Assembly: GCA_023388385.1 (NCBI GenBank) | Contig: JAEWGK010000032.1 | Location: 1 to 14,278 of the forward strand | Origin: Actinomycetes bacterium | Lineage (GTDB): Bacteria > Actinomycetota > Actinomycetes > Mycobacteriales > Mycobacteriaceae | DNA: 14,278 nt | Direction of reading: 5' to 3' | Shown here: positions 9,485 to 14,278 of the stretch, in pieces | How the letters are laid out: every line of letters begins with the position of its first letter | How positions within the stretch are numbered: the stretch's first letter is position 1 | Position numbers and translations under genes: made by a program | The notes under the pieces: generated by a model | What the model was told of the DNA's origin: nothing | The model's input: the letters and a program-made list of their open reading frames with translations, nothing else | Database searches by the model: none

Positions 9485-10530
9485 TGACCCGCGCGGACGA
9501 CGAGGAGCTCCTCGAGATGATGGAGGCCGCGGCGATGGAGGCGGCGGAGGCCGCCGACGCCGCCGAACTCGCCGGCGTGGCCCCCGCGCCGGGCACCCAC
9601 CGCAGCGCCTGGGGCGAGGCCCATGCGAAGGCCATCCTGCTCGGCGAGCACTCGGTGGTCTACGGCCGCCCCGCGATCGCCGTGCCCGTGCCGACGCTGC
9701 GCACCGTCGCCCGCGTCGACGAGGAGCCGGGCGGGCCGATCCTGCTGGGCCTCGACGGCGACGTCATCGAGATCGACGAGCTGCCGGACCGGCTGGCCTC
9801 CATCGGCGAGGCCATCCGCATCACGCTGCGCCGCTTCGGCCTCCCGGAGTCCGGCGTGCTCATCCGCCTGCGCAGCGGCATCCCGGCCGCCGCGGGCCTC
9901 GGCGGATCCGCCGCCGTCGCCCACGCCGTCGTGGAGGCCATCCGCGACTACGCGGGCGGCGAGCTGACGGAGCGGGAGCGGTTCGACCTGGTTCAGGCCG
10001 CCGAGCGCATCGCGCACGGCAGCCCATCGGGCCTCGACGCCACCGCGACGCGGGCGACGTGCCCCGTCCATTTCCAGGGCGGCGAAACGACGCCGCTGCC
10101 GGTCGGCGCCCGCATGTGGGTGGTCCTCGGCGACACGGGCGTGCGCGGGTCGACGTCGCTGGCCGTGGCGAAGGTCCGCGGCCACGTGACGTCCCGCCCG
10201 GAGCGCGGGGAGAAGCTGCTCGACCGGCTCGGCGCCCTCACCGACGCCGCGGCCGGGGACCTGGCCCGCGGCGACGTCGCGGCGCTGGGCTCGCGGATGG
10301 ACGCGGCGCAGGTGGTGCTCGACGAACTCGGCGTCGGGCATCCGGCGCTGACGGCGCTCGTCGCCGCGGCCCGCGGTGCCGGCGCGGCGGGCGCGAAGCT
10401 GACCGGCTCCGGCTGCGGCGGCTGCGTGCTGGCGCTGGCGGACACCGCGGAGGCCGCCGAGCGCATCGCGCACGCGATGACCGAGGCCAACGCCGTGGCC
10501 ACGTGGATGATGGAGGTGGATCCGGCATGA
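9484..10530 (+). CDS. mvk: Mevalonate kinase
   Basis: It phosphorylates mevalonate to 5-phosphomevalonate with ATP; this is a cytoplasmic GHMP kinase of 348 residues. Visible are GHMP motif 1 HAKAILLGEHSVVYG (47-61), the ATP-binding motif 2 PAAAGLGGSAAVAHA (134-148), the catalytic aspartate in HGSPSGLDATAT (D185), and motif 3 GAKLTGSGCGGC (303-314). The HAKAILLGEH start and SGLD block fit mevalonate kinase rather than phosphomevalonate kinase. Two oddities are seen: a 40-residue Glu/Ala/Met-rich N-terminal extension before the kinase fold, and GLGGS where most relatives have GLGSS (the second Ser, S142, is kept). The start overlaps the idi stop by one base and the gene end overlaps the next start by four bases. 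Confidence 0.94.
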   Translation: MTRADDEELLEMMEAAAMEAAEAADAAELAGVAPAPGTHRSAWGEAHAKAILLGEHSVVYGRPAIAVPVPTLRTVARVDEEPGGPILLGLDGDVIEIDELPDRLASIGEAIRITLRRFGLPESGVLIRLRSGIPAAAGLGGSAAVAHAVVEAIRDYAGGELTERERFDLVQAAERIAHGSPSGLDATATRATCPVHFQGGETTPLPVGARMWVVLGDTGVRGSTSLAVAKVRGHVTSRPERGEKLLDRLGALTDAAAGDLARGDVAALGSRMDAAQVVLDELGVGHPALTALVAAARGAGAAGAKLTGSGCGGCVLALADTAEAAERIAHAMTEANAVATWMMEVDPA

Positions 10531-11552
10531 CGGGGACGTCTGACGTGAACGGGGCGGACGCCTGCACCGCGGTGGCGCACCCGAACATCGCGCTGGTGAA
10601 GTACTGGGGCAAGCGGGACGCGTCGCAGCAGCTGCCGGCCACCGGCAGCCTGTCGCTGACGCTCGGCATCGCGCCGACAACGACGACGGTGGAGCTCGAC
10701 CCCGCCGCCGACGCCGATTACGGCACCCTCAACGGCGCGGAGATGGCGGGCAAGGACCTCGATCGCGTCCGCCGCTTCCTGGATCTGGTCCGGGAGCGCA
10801 CCGCAGCCGCCCGCGGCACCTCCGCCGACGGCCTGCCGAAAGCCCGCGTGACCAGCGTCAACGAGATTCCGACGGGTGCGGGTCTCGCGTCGTCGGCGTC
10901 CGGCTTCGCGGCCCTGACCCTCGCCGCCGCCGGAGGCTACGGCCTCGAGCTCGACGACGCGCAGGCGTCGGCGCTCGCCCGCCGCGGGTCGGGTTCCGCC
11001 TGCCGGTCCATCTTCGGCGGCCTGGTCGAGTGGTTGCCCGGCGACGACGACGCGTCGAGCCACGCCGTCGCCCTGCCGGATTCCGGCCTGGAGCTGGCGC
11101 TCGTCGTGGCGGTGCTGTCGCCCGGCCGGAAGAAGATCGACTCCCGCGCCGCGATGGCGCGCACCGTGGAGACCTCCCCGTACTTCCCGGCGTGGAAGGA
11201 GCTGGTCCCCGGCGACATCGCGCGGATGAAGGAGGCCATCGCCGCCGCCGACTTCACCGCCGTCGGCGAGCTGGCGGAGGCGAACGCCATGCGCATGCAC
11301 GCGAGCATGCTCGGGGCCTTCCCGCCAGTGCGCTACTGGACGCCGGACTCGGTGAGGGCCCTGGATCTCGTCGTCACGCTTCGGGAGGAGCGTGGCGTGG
11401 AGTGCTACGCGACGATGGACGCCGGGCCGAACGTGAAGATCCTGTGCCGCCCGGCCGACGCCCCCGCGGTGGAGGCTGCGTTCCGGGAGGAGTTCCCGGG
11501 CATCGACGTGCTGGTCTCCGGCCACGGGCCGGGGGCGCGGGTGGTCCGCTGA
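10527..11552 (+). CDS. mvaD: Diphosphomevalonate decarboxylase
   Basis: It uses ATP to decarboxylate and dehydrate mevalonate-5-diphosphate to isopentenyl diphosphate in the cytoplasm. The 341-residue GHMP protein shows AHPNIALVKYWGKRD (17-31), the substrate and ATP loop NEIPTGAGLASSASGFAAL (112-130), RRGSGSACRSIFGG (152-165) with substrate-binding Arg160, TSPYFPAW (216-223), and YATMDAGPNVK (294-304) with catalytic Asp298. This motif set is specific to the decarboxylase and not to the kinases. It closely resembles the enzyme in the Streptomyces CL190 mevalonate cluster, as I recall that sequence. The ATG shares ATGA with the mevalonate kinase stop, and the next gene overlaps by one base, so translation is probably coupled. 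Confidence 0.97.
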   Translation: MTGTSDVNGADACTAVAHPNIALVKYWGKRDASQQLPATGSLSLTLGIAPTTTTVELDPAADADYGTLNGAEMAGKDLDRVRRFLDLVRERTAAARGTSADGLPKARVTSVNEIPTGAGLASSASGFAALTLAAAGGYGLELDDAQASALARRGSGSACRSIFGGLVEWLPGDDDASSHAVALPDSGLELALVVAVLSPGRKKIDSRAAMARTVETSPYFPAWKELVPGDIARMKEAIAAADFTAVGELAEANAMRMHASMLGAFPPVRYWTPDSVRALDLVVTLREERGVECYATMDAGPNVKILCRPADAPAVEAAFREEFPGIDVLVSGHGPGARVVR

Positions 11553-12655
11553 TGCGGGCGACGGGCCTGGGCTGCGGGAAGCTCTACCTGGCCGGCGAAT
11601 ACGCCGTCATGGACCCCGGCGGCCTGGCCGTCATCGCCGGCGTCGACCGGTACGTGGAGGTCGCGGCCGCCGGCGCGTCGGCCCCGGGCCCCGGGGAGCC
11701 CCCGGCCGGGCGGGTCGCGTCCGCGCATTACGACGAGCCCCGCACCTACCGCGTCGGCCCCGGAAGTGCGGTCGAGGCGCCCGGATGGGGGGAGCCGGAC
11801 CTGGTGCTGCGGGCGCTGGAGGTCGCCCACGGGGTGGCCGCGGCGCTCGGGGCGGAGGCGCGGGCGCTGGACCTGGACATCGTCTCCGGGCTCGACGACG
11901 CGGAGACGGGCCGCAAGTACGGGCTCGGGTCGTCCGGGGCCGTGGTCGTCGCCGTCGTCGATGCGGTGACCCGGGCGCTCGGCGTCCCCCTCGACGCGAT
12001 GGGCCGGTTCCGCGCGGCGATGTCCGCCACCGTTCTCGCGGGTGCGGCAGGCTCTGGTGGCGACATCGCGTGCGCGGCCCACGGCGGCGTCGTCGCGTAC
12101 CGGCGCCCCGACCCCGATGCCCTCCGCGCCCGCGTGCTGTCCGACCCCGTTGCCGCGGCGCTGGAGCCGTGGCCGGACGGGGAGGTCCGCCGCATCGCCG
12201 TCGCCCCGTCGGTCCGCCTGCTCGTCGGATGGACCGGCAGGCCCGCCGACACCGGCGACCAGCTCGCCCGAGCCGGCCGGCGCACCCCGGACCCCGGGGC
12301 GCGGCGGGCGTTCGTCGCCTCGGCCTCGGGGGCGGCCGCAGACCTCTCCGACGCGCTGGAGGCGGGTGACGCCACCGCGGTCGCCGACGCCGTCCTGCGC
12401 GCCCGCGCGGCACTGGCAGACCACGCCGCCGACCGCGGCACCGTCATCGAGACGCCCCAGCTGGCCGCACTCGCCGATGCCGCATGGGCGTGCGGCGCCC
12501 CCGGCAAGTCCTCCGGCGCCGGCGGCGGCGACTGCGGCATCGCGCTGGACTGCGGCGGGGCGGACGTCGCGAAGCTCCACGCGCGCTGGCGCGACGCGGG
12601 GGTGACCCCGCTGGACCTCGCGTTCGACCGGCGCATCGCCGGGCGCGACGGCTGA
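11552..12655 (+). CDS. pmk: Phosphomevalonate kinase
   Basis: It phosphorylates 5-phosphomevalonate to the diphosphate with ATP, the step between mevalonate kinase and the decarboxylase. The protein has 367 residues and the GHMP fold: GCGKLYLAGEYAVMDPG (7-23), GRKYGLGSSGAVVVAV (120-135), the GSGGDIACAAHGG block (167-179), VGWTGRPADTGDQL (225-238), and the C-terminal KSSGAGGGDCGIAL (319-332). GEYAV and the GGDCGIAL ending are hallmarks of the bacterial phosphomevalonate kinases of Streptomyces and Gram-positive cocci, and they separate it from mevalonate kinase. It is the last gene of the overlapping operon and is followed by a hairpin at 12658-12690. Some low-complexity Gly/Pro/Ala sequence is present around 40-55. 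Confidence 0.95.
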   Translation: MRATGLGCGKLYLAGEYAVMDPGGLAVIAGVDRYVEVAAAGASAPGPGEPPAGRVASAHYDEPRTYRVGPGSAVEAPGWGEPDLVLRALEVAHGVAAALGAEARALDLDIVSGLDDAETGRKYGLGSSGAVVVAVVDAVTRALGVPLDAMGRFRAAMSATVLAGAAGSGGDIACAAHGGVVAYRRPDPDALRARVLSDPVAAALEPWPDGEVRRIAVAPSVRLLVGWTGRPADTGDQLARAGRRTPDPGARRAFVASASGAAADLSDALEAGDATAVADAVLRARAALADHAADRGTVIETPQLAALADAAWACGAPGKSSGAGGGDCGIALDCGGADVAKLHARWRDAGVTPLDLAFDRRIAGRDG

Positions 12656-12657
12656 CG

Positions 12658-12690
12658 GGCGTCCGGCGCCGCGCCCCGGGGCCCGACGCC
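12658..12690 (+). terminator. Hairpin after the four-gene mevalonate operon
   Basis: GGCGTC (12658-12663) pairs with GACGCC (12685-12690). After one mismatch the pairing continues with GG/CC, and a 10-base palindrome GCCCCGGGGC (12673-12682) sits inside. It starts three bases after the pmk stop and ends immediately before the HMG-CoA reductase -10 box. There is no T-run, so termination may be partial. Confidence 0.45.
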
Positions 12691-12696
12691 TAGAAT
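12691..12696 (+). promoter_or_regulatory. -10 element of the HMG-CoA reductase gene
   Basis: TAGAAT is a strong TANNNT match directly after the preceding hairpin. GTGAACCC begins six bases downstream, placing transcription start near 12703 and giving a leader of about 58 bases. No clear -35 is visible, as the region upstream is the GC hairpin. Confidence 0.6.
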
Positions 12697-12748
12697 CCGG
12701 GGGTGAACCCGCGCGCCGCACGACCCCGCGGCGGCGCCCCGACGACGC

Positions 12749-12753
12749 AGGAG
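12749..12753 (+). promoter_or_regulatory. Ribosome binding site of the HMG-CoA reductase gene
   Basis: AGGAG ends seven bases before the ATG at 12761 and fixes this start, which also gives the N-terminus expected for the family. Confidence 0.65.
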
Positions 12754-12760
12754 CGCACCC

Positions 12761-13807
12761 ATGAGCCACGAACAGTCCTTCGCCTCCATCCCGCTGAGCT
12801 GGATCGGCCCGGTCCGCATCTCCGGCAACGTCATGGAGGACGAGCTGGAGCTGCCGCTGGCGACGTACGAGACGCCGCTGTGGCCGTCGTGCGGCCGCGG
12901 CGCGAAGATCTCCCGCATGATCGACGGCGGCATCACCTGCACGCTGGTCGACGAGCGGATGACGCGCTCGGTCGTCTTCGAGACCCCGTCGGCCGCCGAC
13001 GCCGTCGCCTGCCGCGACCGCATCGAGGAGCTGCGCGGAGGCCTGCAGGACGTCGTCGCCGGCTCCAGCCGCTTCGCGAAGCTCATCGACGTGCACTACC
13101 AGATCTACGGCAGGCTGCTGTTCGTGCGCTTCGAGTTCCTCTCCGGCGATGCGTCGGGCCACAACATGGCGACGCTGGCGGCGGAGAACCTGATGAAGCA
13201 CCTCATGGCCGAGATCGACGGCCTGGGCTACGGCTCCATCTCCGGCAACCTGTGCACGGACAAGAAGACATCGGCGGTCAACGGCCTGCTGGGCCGCGGC
13301 AAGAACATCATCGCCGAGGCCGTCATCCCGGAGCCCGTCGTCCGCGAGCGCCTGCGCACCACCGCGGAGCGCATGGCGGTGCTCAACGAGCGGAAGAACC
13401 TCATCGGCTCCATCGCCGCGGGCTCGCTGCGTTCGGCGAACGCCCACTACGCCAACATGCTGCTGGGCTTCTACCTGGCCACGGGCCAGGACGCGGCGAA
13501 CATCGTCGAGGGTTCCCAGGGCGTCACCCAGATCGAGTCTCTGCCGGACGGCTCCGTCCGTTTCTCCACGACGCTGCCGAACCTCATCGTCGGCTCCGTC
13601 GGCAATGGCAAGGGCCTGGACTTCGTCGAGGAGAACCTGCGCCGCATCGGCTGCAAGGAGGACCGCGAGCCGGGCGACAACGCCCGCCGCCTCGCCGCGT
13701 GCTGCGCCGCCATCGTGTGGTGCGGCGAGCTGTCGCTCATGGCCGCGCAGACGAACCCGGGCGAGCTCATGGCCACGCACGTCTCCATCGAGCGCGCGGG
13801 GAAGTAG
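12761..13807 (+). CDS. Hydroxymethylglutaryl-CoA reductase (Streptomyces CL190 type)
   Basis: It reduces HMG-CoA to mevalonate, the committed step of the pathway, and by family would use NADPH. The protein has 348 residues, is soluble, and has no membrane anchor. Residues matching the catalytic set are E37 in LPLATYETPLW, D167/K168 in SGNLCTDKKTSAVNG (161-175), D244 in TGQDAANIVEGSQG (241-254) and H340 near the C-terminus (GELMATHVSIER). SGDASGHNM (128-136) corresponds to the DAMGMNM dimer/cofactor motif of class I enzymes. NLIVGSVGNGKGLDF (274-288) matches the late glycine-rich loop. These features match the short actinobacterial enzyme found with mevalonate clusters and not the class II Pseudomonas/Staphylococcus form. 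It has its own promoter and lies 105 bases after pmk. Confidence 0.96.
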   Translation: MSHEQSFASIPLSWIGPVRISGNVMEDELELPLATYETPLWPSCGRGAKISRMIDGGITCTLVDERMTRSVVFETPSAADAVACRDRIEELRGGLQDVVAGSSRFAKLIDVHYQIYGRLLFVRFEFLSGDASGHNMATLAAENLMKHLMAEIDGLGYGSISGNLCTDKKTSAVNGLLGRGKNIIAEAVIPEPVVRERLRTTAERMAVLNERKNLIGSIAAGSLRSANAHYANMLLGFYLATGQDAANIVEGSQGVTQIESLPDGSVRFSTTLPNLIVGSVGNGKGLDFVEENLRRIGCKEDREPGDNARRLAACCAAIVWCGELSLMAAQTNPGELMATHVSIERAGK

Positions 13808-13820
13808 GGGGGGAGCAGGG

Positions 13821-13848
13821 CTGCCACCTCCGTCGAAGCGTTTAGGAT
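13821..13848 (+). promoter_or_regulatory. Upstream promoter candidate for HMG-CoA synthase
   Basis: TAGGAT (13843-13848) is a TANNNT -10 box. CTGCCA at 13821-13826, 16 bases upstream, matches four of six bases of a TTGACA -35. Predicted transcription start is near 13855, at or beside an ATG (13857) that opens an 18-codon reading frame. Confidence 0.4.
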
Positions 13849-13894
13849 GGAACGCAATGGTGCGTCCGGCCGAACCACGGGGAGCCGCCCCCGA

Positions 13895-13911
13895 ACGCGC
13901 CGCCCGCGCGT
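13895..13911. repeat. Inverted repeat abutting the proximal HMG-CoA synthase -10 box
   Basis: ACGCGC (13895-13900) pairs perfectly with GCGCGT (13906-13911) around CGCCC. Its last base is the first base of TAAAAT, so a protein bound here would touch the promoter. It could equally be a weak hairpin or chance in GC-rich DNA. Confidence 0.3.
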
Positions 13912-13916
13912 AAAAT
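13911..13916 (+). promoter_or_regulatory. Proximal -10 element of HMG-CoA synthase
   Basis: TAAAAT is a strong TANNNT match about 82 bases before the ATG at 13999. Transcription would start around 13921-13923, leaving either a 77-base structured leader or an almost leaderless message beginning at the in-frame GTG 13921. Confidence 0.5.
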
Positions 13917-13931
13917 CCACGTGAAGCACGG

Positions 13932-13968
13932 GGCCCGTTTCCCGCGCCGCCAGCGCAGCGGACGGGCC
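13932..13968 (+). other. Stem-loop in the HMG-CoA synthase leader
   Basis: GGCCCGT (13932-13938) pairs perfectly with ACGGGCC (13962-13968). Two G-T wobble pairs can extend the stem inward, and an inner GCGC/GCGC stem (13944-13947 with 13953-13956) is also possible. It ends 30 bases before the ATG, so it does not cover the start codon directly. Its function is unknown. Confidence 0.4.
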
Positions 13969-13998
13969 GTTGACAGTCGATTGGATGTAGCTGAAGAG

Positions 13999-14278
13999 AT
14001 GACCACCCCCACCGCACCCGCAGTCGGCATCGACGACATTGCGTTCGCGACCGCGTCCTACCGCATTGATCTGGCGGACATCGCCCCGCGGCTCGGCGCG
14101 GAGCCCGCGAAGTACCACAAGGGCCTGGGACAGGAGCAGATGAGCGTCGTTGCCGCCGACGAGGACCCGGTGACCATGGCGGCCGCCGCGGCCAAGCGCA
14201 TCATCGACCGCCACGGCGTCGACGGCATCCGCACGCTCATGTTCGCCACGGAGACGTCCATCGACCAGTCGAAGTCCG
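13999..14278 (+). CDS. Hydroxymethylglutaryl-CoA synthase, 3' partial
   Basis: It condenses acetyl-CoA with acetoacetyl-CoA to HMG-CoA, the entry step of the pathway. Only the first 93 residues are in the window; the gene runs off the right edge with no stop. The visible part is diagnostic of the thiolase-fold HMG-CoA synthase family: VGIDDIAFATASYRIDL (9-25), PAKYHKGLGQEQMSV (36-50), DEDPVTMAA (54-62), and FATETSIDQSKS (82-93) with Glu85 at the catalytic acid position. The ATG at 13999 gives the N-terminus usual for the family, but its ribosome binding site is poor (GAAGAG touches the ATG). An in-frame GTG at 13921 is an alternative. It lies 191 bases after the reductase with its own promoters and shares the strand of all other pathway genes. 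Confidence 0.95.
   Translation, partial: MTTPTAPAVGIDDIAFATASYRIDLADIAPRLGAEPAKYHKGLGQEQMSVVAADEDPVTMAAAAAKRIIDRHGVDGIRTLMFATETSIDQSKS

Noticed and set aside
13808..13842. A terminator after HMG-CoA reductase
   Set aside because: Only a four-base GGAG/CTCC stem and a GCAG/CTGC pair with a two-base loop can be drawn, so read-through into HMG-CoA synthase is likely.
12703..13845. A GTG-started 380-codon open frame over HMG-CoA reductase, beginning exactly at the predicted transcription start
   Set aside because: It overlaps a clearly recognised enzyme in another frame. Its translation is Arg/Pro/Gly-rich without family motifs, as expected for an out-of-frame reading of GC-rich coding DNA.
13970..13975. 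TTGACA, a perfect -35 consensus upstream of HMG-CoA synthase
   Set aside because: At 16-18 bases downstream there is only GAAGAG next to the start codon, not a -10 box, so it is unlikely to work as a promoter for this gene.
11405..14017. An 870-codon minus-strand open frame opposite the mevalonate genes
   Set aside because: Long antisense frames arise from codon bias in GC-rich DNA. It has low-complexity Arg/Ala/Gly composition and no motifs.

Overview
The window is very GC-rich, has tightly packed and overlapping genes, and uses NNC/NNG codons almost throughout. It has TANNNT-type -10 elements and no tRNA, rRNA, CRISPR array or mobile element that I can see. The protein families point to a high-GC actinobacterium. 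The four-gene opp operon with a fused double ATPase and a mevalonate cluster of the Streptomyces CL190 type fit this. Corynebacteriales is a guess I cannot test from sequence alone.

Layout, left to right. (1) Positions 3-1895 (+): a membrane O-acyltransferase with a C-terminal SGNH domain (OafA-like), whose reading frame runs off the left edge. (2) Positions 1954-7152 (-): an oligopeptide/dipeptide ABC importer operon read right to left. It holds a lipoprotein binding protein, two permeases and one ATPase polypeptide carrying both nucleotide-binding domains. It converges on the acyltransferase. (3) Positions 7153-7291: a divergent promoter region between opp and glmM with an AT-rich imperfect palindrome. 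(4) Positions 7292-8635 (+): glmM, phosphoglucosamine mutase, followed by two strong GC hairpins. (5) Positions 8743-14278 (+): a mevalonate pathway locus. It consists of an overlapping four-gene operon (type I IPP isomerase, mevalonate kinase, diphosphomevalonate decarboxylase, phosphomevalonate kinase), then HMG-CoA reductase with its own promoter and HMG-CoA synthase cut by the right edge.

How the genes work together. HMG-CoA synthase makes HMG-CoA from acetyl-CoA and acetoacetyl-CoA, and the reductase makes mevalonate. The two kinases and the decarboxylase give isopentenyl diphosphate, which the isomerase balances with dimethylallyl diphosphate. All steps from acetoacetyl-CoA to IPP/DMAPP are therefore encoded here. 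GlmM supplies glucosamine-1-phosphate for UDP-GlcNAc, and the isoprenoids would feed polyprenyl-phosphate carriers, so much of the window serves the cell envelope, although that link is inference.

The points most worth a second look are: the type I isomerase at the head of an otherwise CL190-like actinobacterial cluster; two pathway promoters with near-identical -10/start regions; the ambiguous start and structured leader of HMG-CoA synthase; the palindrome over the putative opp promoter; and the low-complexity protein ends that meet at the idi/mevalonate kinase junction. I did not find a convincing wholly new system.
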